A stretch of 45,497 bases of DNA from Methanocella sp. Its GTDB lineage: Archaea > Halobacteriota > Methanocellia > Methanocellales > Methanocellaceae. The position numbers and the translations under genes are program-made. The notes below the pieces were generated by a model. That model did not search any database, was not told where the DNA came from, and worked only from the letters and a program-made list of their open reading frames with translations. Within the stretch, counting starts at the first letter, position 1, and every line of letters begins with the position of its first letter. Location of the stretch: assembly GCF_035506375.1 (NCBI RefSeq), contig NZ_DATJPM010000060.1, positions 1-45,497 of the forward strand, given 5' to 3'. This document shows, one piece after another, positions 26,053 to 33,718 of the stretch.

Positions 26053-26595
26053 TCATCTCCCGTATATACCCATTAGCACGCCCTGCGCCAGTACGTGGCC
26101 GTCCATGGCCTTCAGCAGCCCCTCCTTTGTGGCACCTGGCCCCAGGCTGAGCCGGTTATCTAGCGCGTAGACGTTAAACCGGTAATGATGGGGCTTCCCC
26201 GGAGGAGGGCACGGCCCGCCGTAGCCTATCCGGCCGAAATGGTTCTTGCCCTGTGTCGTGCCGTCGTCGAGCCGGTCCAGGGCTGTCACGTATTGCTCAA
26301 AACGGGTGACGTTGTATGGAATGTTGTAGATGACCCAGTGTGTGAATACGCCGCCGGGCGCATCCGGGTCGTCCATGATGAGAGCATATGACTCCGTTGC
26401 CGTCGGCCCTCTGGACCATTCTATAGGCGGCGATACGTCCTCGCCGTCGCACGTATATTTCGCCGGTATCCGGTCCCCGCTCGCGAATACCGGGCTTCTG
26501 ACGTCTAGCTTTACCTCCTGTGCAGTCCCGCTAAAACGAACGAGCATAACCATGAAAAGTAACGCCGCGGCCGCTTCCAGTAACTTTCTATCCAT
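26053..26595 (-). CDS. Exported PEBP/YbhB-family protein
   Basis: 180 residues. An N-terminal hydrophobic segment (LLEAAAALLFMVMLVRFSG) looks like a signal peptide or anchor. The PEBP fold follows with DDPDAPGGVFTHWVIYNIP and YGGPCPPPGKPHHYRFNVYA, the ligand-pocket signatures. PEBPs bind anionic ligands; archaeal roles are unclear. The start at 26595 is chosen because AAGG lies seven bases upstream. An ATG at 26601 is too close to it, and the long frame to 26730 overlaps the upstream gene. Confidence 0.85.
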   Translation of the reverse strand: MDRKLLEAAAALLFMVMLVRFSGTAQEVKLDVRSPVFASGDRIPAKYTCDGEDVSPPIEWSRGPTATESYALIMDDPDAPGGVFTHWVIYNIPYNVTRFEQYVTALDRLDDGTTQGKNHFGRIGYGGPCPPPGKPHHYRFNVYALDNRLSLGPGATKEGLLKAMDGHVLAQGVLMGIYGR

Positions 26596-26681
26596 CGCCA
26601 TACCTTCACGGGAAATAACACTGGTTAAAAATAGAAGATTTTGCATTTGAAATAGCGGGGGCAAAGGCCCCCATAACGCTT

Positions 26682-27215
26682 TTAGAAGAACTGGAGCGTG
26701 AACTCCTGCGGCGCATTGCCGGAGATGCACGCGTTACACAGACCACCAAAAGGGCTCGTTCCGGCAGTGTAGAAGCTGGTAGCGAACGTGTTGTCCTCCA
26801 GCGCCTGGTTACCCCACTCCTGGTTCACGGCCTGGTCGGCGGATGCCGGATAGGCGCTAAAGACCGACGGCAGCCAGGAGCCAATGCCATACGGAAGCCC
26901 GTTATCGCATCCTGGTATAGGCGGACAGGCCGGCCCCACGGGCGGGACCCATCCGGCGCCATATCCATAGGACGGTGCTGAGTATGCGTTGGCGGCCGCG
27001 CTCGCGGCGGCGCCCGAGCCGAGCGTGGTCAGGTCGTGCGAATACGTGTTGAACACGGTCGGCCCGGACCCCAGGCCAGGGCCGGCGGTTATGCTGATTC
27101 CCGGATTACTGAACGAGAATGCGGCGTTCGTTGTACATGCAAGGATGGGCAGCATGAGAGCCACAAAGATCAGAAAGTATGCCTTACTAAGCTTTATAAT
27201 ACAACTCCCCCTCAA
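26682..27215 (-). CDS. Small secreted protein of unknown function
   Basis: Up to 177 residues. The N-terminus (KLSKAYFLIFVALMLPILAC) is a signal peptide, possibly with a lipoprotein-like Cys. The mature part is Gly/Ala/Ser/Tyr/Pro-rich, with two cysteine pairs (ACPPIPGC and LCNACISG) and no recognised domain. No in-frame ATG or GTG gives a full signal peptide. The candidates are TTG at 27215 with a weak ribosome site, or ATT at 27200 directly after the strong AGGGGGAG. An AT-rich promoter lies upstream. Confidence 0.6.
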   Translation of the reverse strand: MRGSCIIKLSKAYFLIFVALMLPILACTTNAAFSFSNPGISITAGPGLGSGPTVFNTYSHDLTTLGSGAAASAAANAYSAPSYGYGAGWVPPVGPACPPIPGCDNGLPYGIGSWLPSVFSAYPASADQAVNQEWGNQALEDNTFATSFYTAGTSPFGGLCNACISGNAPQEFTLQFF

Positions 27216-27348
27216 TCACATGAGTTACTAAAACAATTAATTTTAAATATATTAGTAATTGTTCGAGCGAAAAGAGGGAAAATCCATAAACAATAGCGCA
27301 GTAGGCTTGTTTTCTAAACTATGGGGCAATTACTGCTAGTTATAAGCC

Positions 27349-27603
27349 TCATTCGTCCGCCCTCTTTTTGTATCGTTCGAAGACGGTCTTACCCCGGTAG
27401 GTTATTTTGTAAACTCTGTGGTAGGGAATGCACGCGCCCGTGCCGAGCTCGAAGCAGAACCCTTCGAGGGCGGCGATATCGGCTCCCGATACGGCTTTCG
27501 AGTCTCCTGGCGCTCCCCGGTGTATGTAAAAGATAAGGGCTTCGTCGATGCTCTCGCCCTCTTTCCACTTTAGACGATTGAGGACGTCCCGGGGAGTGAC
27601 CAT
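27349..27603 (-). CDS. DUF504 / MJ1316-type RNA-end recognition protein
   Basis: 84 residues of the UPF0248/DUF504 family. Signatures are TPRDVLNRLKW near the start, EALIFYIHRGAPGD in the middle, and the basic C-terminus IPYHRVYKITYRGKTVFER. The domain is proposed to recognise cyclic phosphate RNA ends in fused proteins; the stand-alone archaeal form is uncharacterised. It lies 57 bp upstream on the other side from the carboxymuconolactone decarboxylase-like gene, same strand. Confidence 0.87.
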   Translation of the reverse strand: MVTPRDVLNRLKWKEGESIDEALIFYIHRGAPGDSKAVSGADIAALEGFCFELGTGACIPYHRVYKITYRGKTVFERYKKRADE

Positions 27604-27660
27604 GATAATAAGAAAAACGGGTATGATAAAAATATTATCGTTATTAAAAAAATGAATGTT

Positions 27661-28035
27661 TTACTCGCCCGCGAACTCCATCGGGTCCATTTCGCCCTTC
27701 AGGAAGGCGATGGTCCTTCTGGCCGCCGACAGGCACGGGGCCCCGCCCACGAGCATGGCGACGAAGAGGGCTTCCATGACCTCGTACTTGGACGCGCCGT
27801 GGAACATAGCGGCCTTCGCGTGGACGTCGACGCACTTTTCACACTGCATCTGGGCGGACATGCACATCGCTATCAGGCGCTTATTCTTCTCCGACACTGC
27901 GCCATCCTTGAGGATGACCTCGTCGAGCTTGGAGATCGTCTCGAACATCTCCGGGTCCGTATCCTTGATAAGCTCCAGAAGCTGTGGTACGTATCCTGTC
28001 CTCTTTGTAAATACTTCAAACTCCTTGTATGGCAT
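27661..28035 (-). CDS. Carboxymuconolactone decarboxylase/AhpD-like protein
   Basis: A 124-residue all-helical protein of the CMD family. The thiol motif CEKCVDVHAKAA has the CxxC and downstream His of AhpD-type peroxidase partners, so a redox role is more likely than a true decarboxylase. The rest of the fold (VLVGGAPCLSAARRTIAFL) is complete. It precedes the DUF504 gene on the minus strand. Confidence 0.85.
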   Translation of the reverse strand: MPYKEFEVFTKRTGYVPQLLELIKDTDPEMFETISKLDEVILKDGAVSEKNKRLIAMCMSAQMQCEKCVDVHAKAAMFHGASKYEVMEALFVAMLVGGAPCLSAARRTIAFLKGEMDPMEFAGE

Positions 28036-28143
28036 GTTCTCTCCTCTTACCGCATGAGCTCCACTTGCACAGTGAGCTACTCGCTTAATTCAAAAATATG
28101 TAATAAACGTTTAAATGCTTACTGGTTGAAGCGGAAAACAGGC

Positions 28144-28287
28144 TTAATCGACACCCCTCATTCGGAACGGCTCGTCGAGCTCCTCGCTGTGGTATTTATA
28201 GTCGTCCGGCGATGGCCTGATCTCGACTACTTCGCCGCCGGGCGTTTTCTCGATGTAACGCCGTTTTTTTCGCGGAGGAAATGTCAT
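28144..28287 (-). CDS. Small basic/acidic protein, 47 residues
   Basis: A small frame starting MTFPPRKKRRYIEKTPGGE and ending EPFRMRGVD. Codon use is GC-rich at third positions (ATC, GAG, GGC, GTC) like the surrounding genes, which supports real coding. The N-terminus is very basic and the rest acidic; there is no membrane segment. No clear ribosome site is visible, so it may be leaderless. It lies 108 bp upstream of the CMD-like gene. Function is unknown. Confidence 0.5.
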   Translation of the reverse strand: MTFPPRKKRRYIEKTPGGEVVEIRPSPDDYKYHSEELDEPFRMRGVD

Positions 28288-28330
28288 GATAAGGACATTT
28301 CTGCGTACGGTAAAATCGTTTTGCGATAAC

Positions 28331-28672
28331 TTTAACGAAATTTGCTGTGTTGAATAATAGCTGTTGTCTATTTGGATGACCCCTTTTAAGCCCGCAAAGC
28401 TTGCTAAGCCCGCGAAGACTATTCGAGCGCGAAGACCGCAAAGCTAACGCGAAGGCCACGAAGACTCTATTAAAGAAATTAATTATGCCCGCTGTGTTGA
28501 ATTACTCTCGTCTTTTAAGCTTTTTAAGGGCACTGAGGGCCTTCATACACTCTGAGACTTAAAAGGGCATATTCGACACAGCAATTTCTTTAATAAGGTC
28601 TTCGCGGTCTTAAGCCGGAGAAGTGCACGACAAACAAGACTTATTCAATACAGCAACGAAATTTAAAGTAAT
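28331..28672. repeat. Nested palindromic intergenic region
   Basis: The 530-bp gap 28288-28817 has no convincing gene. Its left part holds three CGCGAAG-type units (about 28410-28470). TATTAAAGAAATT (28468-28480) plus GCTGTGTTGAAT (28491-28502) pair with ATTCGACACAGC (28571-28582) plus AATTTCTTTAATA (28583-28595). Outside these, AAATTTGCTGTGTTGAATA at about 28337 pairs with TATTCAATACAGC at about 28646. The nested dyads look like a MITE-like or decayed element. A further small hairpin (TATCCT/AGGATA) sits at 28703-28719. Confidence 0.6.
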
Positions 28673-28817
28673 TCTAAAGGGGAGGTATCTTAGAGAGGTT
28701 AGTATCCTTACATAGGATAAAAATCTTTCATGGTTTCGTGATACCAACCGGATAGATCCAGTGGCTACGGGGGATACGGCAAAGGACAAGGAGAGTATTG
28801 CTAAAAGAAAATCGATA

Positions 28818-29138
28818 TCATCGTAGAGCCGCTACCATGTTCGTATTAGCTTTTTTCGGCCGCTCGTGGAGCCCGAGCCAGTACATGATCTCTTCCTTCT
28901 CGAGCGGGCCCACCCGGAAGTTCAGCTCCAGCTGTCGTATAAGCAGCCCGAGCTCCTCCGGCTCCCCTATCTCGATGCCATGAGCCACCTTCGAAGCGTC
29001 GAACCGGAAGCCCAGCACTTTGAGGGGCGCTAAGAATTTTTCATGGAAATCCCGGTTATCCATGCGGTCGTTCAGCTTGACATAGAGCTTGAACCCATCG
29101 CTGTCAAGCCATATGGATATGCTTGCCGTGGCGCTCAT
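28818..29138 (-). CDS. Unrecognised small soluble protein
   Basis: 106 residues starting MSATASISIWLDSDGFKLYV. It has a short beta-rich N-terminus followed by helices (EELGLLIRQLELNF, EKEEIMYWLGLHERPKK). There are no cysteines and no membrane segment. The start at 29138 is chosen because the upstream part of the open frame (to 29246) has atypical composition. No ribosome site is visible. No family is recognised. Confidence 0.55.
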   Translation of the reverse strand: MSATASISIWLDSDGFKLYVKLNDRMDNRDFHEKFLAPLKVLGFRFDASKVAHGIEIGEPEELGLLIRQLELNFRVGPLEKEEIMYWLGLHERPKKANTNMVAALR

Positions 29139-29550
29139 GATCAATAGTCTGCCCGGCCAGTATAAATGGCTAAAGCTAAAGTGCCGTGAAAGTAAAGCTG
29201 ATTTTAAAATGAAATGCGAGGGGGCAGCCGGAGGATACTTCCACACCCTTAGAGGCTCATTGCATCACACCATGGGGGACATAGTTGACGGAATGCTAGC
29301 GCCCGGAGGTTATCATGAATATTTAACTCCGGCTACCACCTGATTAAATCGTTTTGATGGCGGTCAATTGTTGCCAATCGATAGTTTATCAAAGGGTAAT
29401 ATAAATTTTTCGATGACCCATAAAAAATTGGCGATTTGCCTTCCAAATTTATGATATATTTACATGGTTCAGCCTAAAACTGGAACATAATTTTTCAATT
29501 TATTCTACTCGCGTGCGACTTTCGATTGATTCTCCGGCCCGGGAAAGATA

Positions 29551-29845
29551 TTAGCGGACATTAAGATGGCCCAGGCCCACCAGGACCCGATTGAGAATTC
29601 CCCGGACAGTCAGGTCGAATGGTATATCGACTGATCCGAGAAGTGCGAATAGCACTGCAAAATGCAATAGCGGTATGATGAACAGGATGTGCTACGCCGC
29701 CACTAAGCACCGGACATTGTGAGGTCTTCCTTTCCAGGCATTATATGTGTCCCAGGGCTTATACCCTGAATGGACGCGATCAATTATCAGCGCAAAATAG
29801 ATCGCGAAGAATAGTGCCAAGAGTTTTTGTCTTGTTAAGGTCCAT
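29551..29845 (-). pseudogene. Decayed membrane-protein gene with in-frame TAG
   Basis: On the minus strand an ATG at 29845 opens MDLNKTKT. A one-base frame change then continues as LLALFFAIYFALIIDRVHSG and YKPWDTYNAWKGRPHNV. A TAG at 29692-29694 interrupts the frame, which continues as HILFIIPLLHFAVLFALLGS to a TAA at 29551. Two hydrophobic segments and a YKPWDxYN motif are clear, so this was a small two- or three-helix membrane protein. At least one frameshift and one stop suggest a pseudogene. The flanks (29139-29550 and 29846-29990) show no gene. Confidence 0.55.
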
Positions 29846-29992
29846 GTCCTGGCGAATTTTTATTCTTTATGAACTTAGAGCTTATTTACAAAAATAGCGT
29901 CTGTCATCACCGCTTTCGGTTAGTACCGTTGTTTTATTCTTAATGTCGGCCGGTCGCATCGTCAGGCCTTCCAGGGTGAAATGAATCGTAAG

Positions 29993-30000
29993 TTATAAAT
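29993..30000 (+). promoter_or_regulatory. TATA box of the MarR gene
   Basis: TTATAAAT lies about 65 bp before the MarR ATG. The expected transcription start, some 25 bp further on, falls inside the operator repeats at 30007-30050. Confidence 0.55.
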
Positions 30001-30006
30001 ACGATT

Positions 30007-30050
30007 ATTGTATAGATACTAAACAATAATGTATATCTACTAAACAATAA
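30007..30050. promoter_or_regulatory. Tandem MarR operator repeats
   Basis: Two 20-bp direct repeats at 30010-30029 and 30031-30050 (GTATAGATACTAAACAATAA; 18 of 20 identical) are spaced 21 bp, two helical turns, on the same DNA face. The first overlaps an imperfect dyad at 30007-30027 with arms ATTGT and ACAAT. They cover the expected transcription start of the MarR gene, a classic autorepression layout. Confidence 0.65.
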
Positions 30051-30062
30051 CATGGTGAGCCA

Positions 30063-30524
30063 ATGGCGAAAGAGGAATTCTTAAAGCTCATGGAGATCTG
30101 GGTCAGGATCCTCAACAAGATGGACGAGGCCGATACGCGAAAAAGAGATTACGGTACTGGCGGCGTCCTTTCTCCCGCGGAGATACATCTGGTCCAGGCC
30201 ATTGGCATGAATCCGGGGATGAATGTCACCGATATGGCGAAAAATATGGGCGTGACAAAAGGAGCCGTCTCGCAGATGGTGAAAAAGCTGGAATCAAAAG
30301 GCCTGGCCGTTAAATATAGCAGCGCCGGTAACGAAAAAGAAGTCCTGTTAAAGCTAACCGCATCCGGCAAGGTCGCTCAAAACGGGCATGACCGATACCA
30401 TGCGATGCTCGTTAATAGCGTGGAAAATTCGCTCGGCAACCTGGCCGAAGACGAGTTCCTGCTCCTCGAAAAGTTCCTCCTGGCCATGGAGAAATGCGCC
30501 GATGAATTTGATTGCGCAAGGTAA
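30063..30524 (+). CDS. MarR-family transcriptional regulator
   Basis: 153 residues with the MarR winged helix-turn-helix: LSPAEIHLVQAIGMNPGMNV, TDMAKNMGVTKGAVSQMVKK (recognition helix) and the wing KYSSAGNEKEVLLKLTASG. The flanking helices form the dimer interface. Ligands are probably small hydrophobic or phenolic compounds. GGTGA four bases before the ATG is a good ribosome site. It probably represses itself and the downstream methyltransferase through the repeats described upstream. Confidence 0.9.
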   Translation: MAKEEFLKLMEIWVRILNKMDEADTRKRDYGTGGVLSPAEIHLVQAIGMNPGMNVTDMAKNMGVTKGAVSQMVKKLESKGLAVKYSSAGNEKEVLLKLTASGKVAQNGHDRYHAMLVNSVENSLGNLAEDEFLLLEKFLLAMEKCADEFDCAR

Positions 30525-30537
30525 TTTTTTTGAAATT

Positions 30538-30560
30538 ATTGTTTAGCCGGTATACGAAAT
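30538..30560. promoter_or_regulatory. Third MarR-like operator before the methyltransferase
   Basis: ATTGTTTAG at 30538-30546 followed by TATAC at 30551-30555 matches the reverse complement of the upstream operator units (CTAAACAAT ... GTATA). It lies between the MarR gene and the methyltransferase, about 35-55 bp before the second ATG. It supports control of both genes by the same regulator. Confidence 0.5.
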
Positions 30561-30592
30561 ACATCAAAATAAGATGATAAGGTGATGAAACA

Positions 30593-31141
30593 ATGGAACG
30601 ATACGAACATGTATGCCCCGTCGAACACGCTGGGGGCCTCGATAGCCGTGCCCGAAAATGGCTTCAAAACCCGGAAAAGATATTAAAAGGCCGCATCAAG
30701 GAAGGCATGGTTGTCCTGGACCTGGGCTGCGGCTCGGGATATTTCACGACGGAGATCGCCCGCCAGGTAGGAAGATCCGGTAAGGTAATTGCCGCAGACC
30801 TGCAGCAGGGAATGCTTGACATTTTAAGGGACAAGGTCAAGGGAACGGACATCGAAGACCGGATCGTGCTTCGCAAATGCGAAGCGGATAAAATCGGTGT
30901 CACGGAAAAAGTCGACCTGGTAGTCGCTTTCTTCATGGTCCACGAAGTGCCGGATAAAAGGAAACTGCTGCAAGAGCTCAAGTCGATACTAAAGCCGAAC
31001 GGAAGTATCTACATCGTCGAATTCAGAATGCATCCGCCGATGAAAGCCTTCAATGAGATGGTCAGCACCGCCAGCGAAGTCGGGCTCGTCGAAAAGGAAA
31101 GGAGCAGCTCGCTGATTAGCAGGGCTATAGTCTTTCAATAA
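30593..31141 (+). CDS. Class I SAM-dependent methyltransferase
   Basis: A 182-residue Rossmann methyltransferase. Motif I is VVLDLGCGSGYFTTEIARQV. The adenosine acidic loop is IAADLQQGML, and the post-motif strand DLVVAFFMVHEV is followed by KPNGSIYIVEFR. The ubiE/arsM-like arrangement suggests a small-molecule substrate. The N-terminal CPVEHAGGLDSRARKWLQNP is shared with many stress-linked methyltransferases. GGTGAT lies eight bases before the ATG. It is the partner of the adjacent MarR regulator, so the substrate may be the inducer or a toxic compound. Confidence 0.88.
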   Translation: MERYEHVCPVEHAGGLDSRARKWLQNPEKILKGRIKEGMVVLDLGCGSGYFTTEIARQVGRSGKVIAADLQQGMLDILRDKVKGTDIEDRIVLRKCEADKIGVTEKVDLVVAFFMVHEVPDKRKLLQELKSILKPNGSIYIVEFRMHPPMKAFNEMVSTASEVGLVEKERSSSLISRAIVFQ

Positions 31142-31275
31142 TTATCAGGGCATATTAACAGAGCAGGGGCAATACTCTAACTTTTTTGAAAATTCTCACG
31201 TTCAGCGGAGGATTTTTTAAAATCGACCATCTTTAAAGTTAATTTTATTACTCGGGGAACATTACTTGTTAAATT

Positions 31276-31710
31276 ATGTTCAGCCGTGTCGTCGGGCAAG
31301 GGCTTGAGCTCAGGCTTCTCGAGGATCGATATGCAGAGGAATTATTCGGGCTGTCAGACCGCAGCAGGGAACACCTGAGGCCCTGGATGCCGTGGATAGA
31401 TCGGACAAGATGCGTGGAGGATACGAGAGCGTTCATCCGGGGCTCGCTCGAAGAGTATTCCCGGGGAGAAGCTCTCGTTACGGGCATTTTTTATAACGGT
31501 AACGTCGCCGGCGTTCTCAGCTTCCATAACATCGACCGCGTGAACCGCTCGGCCACGATCGACTACTGGATCGGCGTGGAATACCAGCGAAAAGGGCTAT
31601 CGCGTTCGGCGGAGGCTTTTCGGGCATCAGTCGGCCATCAGGCCGTCGTCGAACCGCGAAGATTAAGATTTAAAAATAGCAGGTGCGGGGGAAGGGATTC
31701 GAACCCTTGA
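31276..31710 (+). pseudogene. GNAT acetyltransferase truncated at tRNA-Leu
   Basis: A RimL-type N-acetyltransferase fragment. The first ~110 residues are normal: LELRLLEDRYAEELFGLSD, REHLRPWMPWIDRT, GVLSFHNIDRVNRSATIDYW and the start of the acetyl-CoA loop IGVEYQRKGL. After that the family pattern stops. The remaining residues (SRSAEAFRASVGHQ...) do not match, and the frame ends inside the 3' half of tRNA-Leu. The last helix and strand of the acetyl-CoA site are missing, so it is probably inactive. The break lies within ~90 bp of the tRNA 3' end. Confidence 0.65.
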
Positions 31711-31768
31711 ACTCCTTCGAGATAGGATCTTAAGTCCTACGCCTTTGGCCTGGCTTGACTACCCCCGC
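31684..31768 (-). tRNA. tRNA-Leu (anticodon TAA)
   Basis: 85-nt class II tRNA on the minus strand. The acceptor stem is GCGGGGG/CCCCCGC with discriminator A and no encoded CCA. The anticodon stem is TAGGA/TCCTA around loop CTTAAGA. A long variable arm follows, then the T arm AAGGG-TTCGAAT-CCCTT. It lies after rpoD, as is usual in archaea, where it is normally followed by eL18; here that continuation is missing. Confidence 0.95.
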
Positions 31769-31884
31769 ATACGCTGATAGTAACACGTAAGGCGGTTTTA
31801 TAATGAAGTTCAAGCTTTATAAAGTTAATCGTCTTTAAAATAGAAAAGGTGCCTCGCGCCTATTACACGAGGCCGATTTTTTAA

Positions 31885-32673
31885 TTAGAAACTCTCGAGG
31901 ACTTCGTTGAGCCCGGCGGCCTTCGCCCGGACGGAGTCGGCGGCCCGGGTGATGATCTCCTGGGCGCTGAACGAGCCGTCCGTCTCGACGGTGAAAATAA
32001 AAGCCGAGTTGTCGGTCGACAGTTTGATGGCGCCCAGGTCGCATGCTTCCAGGCACAGCTCGCACATGGAGCAGTTCAGGGGGTTATCCACGACGACCTT
32101 GCCCTTGTCCACGGCGAAGACGCCGCGGGGGCACTGTTCGACGCACTGCTTGCACGAGTCGCACTTATCGTTGATCTCCACGACGGGCACGTACTTATAG
32201 CCGGGCGGGCACACGGGCTGGAACTTGGCGTGCTCCTTGCCCCTTCCGAGCCGCGCCACGGCCGTGAGCACGAGCTTCTGGCCGTCCTTAAGCTCGATGA
32301 TGGGTATGTTGTCGTCGGCCGGAACGGTCTCCGGGTCCGAGGACTTCATGTCCCGGGAGTGGACCATGCAGGGGCCTTCCGCGGACAGCGTGTAGGTCAC
32401 CTGGCACAGGGCACAGCCTTCGCCTTTACAATCGCACTCCTCGCGGAGCCTGTACATTTCCAGGTTTGTCCGGATCGGTATGAGCCCCATGCGGTGGGCG
32501 AGCATCTCGTCGAACATGACGGACGTGTTATCGTAGATATCGACGTAGTCGATGGCCATCTTGGGCACGTCCGCGAGCATCGAGCGCCGGATGGCGTTCG
32601 CGAACGCGGGGGTGGTCTCGGAAATGATGAACTTTGCCTTGCGGTTGCCGAGCTCCAGTATTTCCAGCTTCAT
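31885..32673 (-). CDS. rpoD: RNA polymerase subunit D with 4Fe-4S domain
   Basis: 262 residues of archaeal Rpo3, which pairs with subunit L to nucleate RNA polymerase. The alpha-like N-terminal dimerisation part (FANAIRRSMLADVPKMAI, MLAHRMGLIPIRTN) is followed by the inserted ferredoxin-like domain. That domain has two complete Cys sets, CDSCKQCVEQCP and CSMCELCLEAC, for two 4Fe-4S clusters. The C-terminal part (FIFTVETDGSFSAQEIITRA) closes the fold. It lies two bases after uS11. Confidence 0.97.
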   Translation of the reverse strand: MKLEILELGNRKAKFIISETTPAFANAIRRSMLADVPKMAIDYVDIYDNTSVMFDEMLAHRMGLIPIRTNLEMYRLREECDCKGEGCALCQVTYTLSAEGPCMVHSRDMKSSDPETVPADDNIPIIELKDGQKLVLTAVARLGRGKEHAKFQPVCPPGYKYVPVVEINDKCDSCKQCVEQCPRGVFAVDKGKVVVDNPLNCSMCELCLEACDLGAIKLSTDNSAFIFTVETDGSFSAQEIITRAADSVRAKAAGLNEVLESF

Positions 32674-32675
32674 AC

Positions 32676-33068
32676 TTATACGCGCCTACCTCTCTTTCCG
32701 CCCGGGGCTCTCGTGCCGTCGTGTGGAATGGGGGTAACGTCCTCGATCCTTCCGATCCTCAGGCCTGCCCGGGCGAGCGACCTTATGGCCGCCTGGGCGC
32801 CGGGGCCAGGGCTCCTCTGGCGGTTTCCGCCGGGTGCACGCACCTTGATGTGTACTCCCTGGATGCCCTTCGCCTTGATCTGCTCGGCGACGTTAGCGGC
32901 CATCTGCATGGCTGCATATGGCGAGCTCTCGTTGCGGGCCTGCTTGACCACCATGCCGCCCGACGTCTTGGCGAGCGTCTCGGCGCCCGTCAGGTCGGTG
33001 ACGGTGATGATGGTGTTGTTGAACGATGAGAATATGTGAGCGACTGCCCACTTCATCTGGTCTGCCAT
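32676..33068 (-). CDS. rps11: Ribosomal protein uS11
   Basis: 130 residues of the small-subunit platform protein uS11. Signatures are KWAVAHIFSSFNNTIITVTD, GGMVVKQARNESSPYAAMQM, HIKVRAPGGNRQRSPGPGAQ and the basic end PGGKRGRRV. Length is normal. It lies between uS4 and rpoD in the conserved uS13-uS4-uS11-RpoD order, with only short gaps, so co-transcription is certain in practice. Confidence 0.98.
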   Translation of the reverse strand: MADQMKWAVAHIFSSFNNTIITVTDLTGAETLAKTSGGMVVKQARNESSPYAAMQMAANVAEQIKAKGIQGVHIKVRAPGGNRQRSPGPGAQAAIRSLARAGLRIGRIEDVTPIPHDGTRAPGGKRGRRV

Positions 33069-33072
33069 TCTC

Positions 33073-33708
33073 TTAAGCCTCCTTTGGCGGCTGCGGGGTC
33101 TCGGCTACGACCTCGGACGTGGGCACTGCTGCCGGGGCTGCCGCCGGTGCCGGCGCCCTGGGGGCGGAGGCCTTCACGACGGGCTTCGCGGTCAGCGCGT
33201 CCTTGGTGATGGGCGAGCCGACGTAGTACGCTATGGTGTCTTCCTCGGCCTTGAGCACCATGTAGCTGGGCACGGTGATCTTTCTGCCGTTCAGGGAGAT
33301 GTGACCGTGGACGATGAACTGCCGGGCCTGCTTCATGGAGTTCGCATAGCCCTTCCGGAAGACGATGGTCTGAAGCTGCCTTTCCAGCAGGTCCTCGATC
33401 TTGAGGGCGAGGATGTCTTCGAGCTTCGAGTCTTCCTTGAGCACGCCGAGCTTCTGTAGCTTGGCCTGGACCTGGCCGGCTTCCCGCGCATAGTGCGAGT
33501 CCTCGGCCGCGAGACCGGTGCCCAGAACGCCTAAGAGCGTCCTGGCCTGGCCCCTGTACTTGCGGAGCATCGAGGCGAACTTCCACACGCTCTTTTTATT
33601 TCGCAGGCCGTATTTCTTGACCAGCGCGGTCTCCTCGTCGATCCTGGTCTTCTGCCACGGGTGGTGAGGAGTGTTGTAGAGCTTCTTTGCCTTACCTGGG
33701 TATCCCAT
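33073..33708 (-). CDS. rps4: Ribosomal protein uS4
   Basis: 211 residues. The start MGYPGKAKKLYNTPHHPWQK is typical of archaeal uS4. The S4 RNA-binding domain is at about residues 105-165 (LLERQLQTIVFRKGYANSMK, ARQFIVHGHISLNGRKITVP). A C-terminal Ala/Pro-rich tail of about 35 residues is unusual but resembles the tail of uS13 here. uS4 binds 16S rRNA early in assembly. It lies between uS13 and uS11. Confidence 0.97.
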   Translation of the reverse strand: MGYPGKAKKLYNTPHHPWQKTRIDEETALVKKYGLRNKKSVWKFASMLRKYRGQARTLLGVLGTGLAAEDSHYAREAGQVQAKLQKLGVLKEDSKLEDILALKIEDLLERQLQTIVFRKGYANSMKQARQFIVHGHISLNGRKITVPSYMVLKAEEDTIAYYVGSPITKDALTAKPVVKASAPRAPAPAAAPAAVPTSEVVAETPQPPKEA

Positions 33709-33718
33709 CTAAATCACC

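Noticed and set aside
29089..29343. Plus-strand frame of 84 codons
   Set aside because: It overlaps the start of the minus-strand gene at 28818-29138, lacks a ribosome site and has atypical composition.
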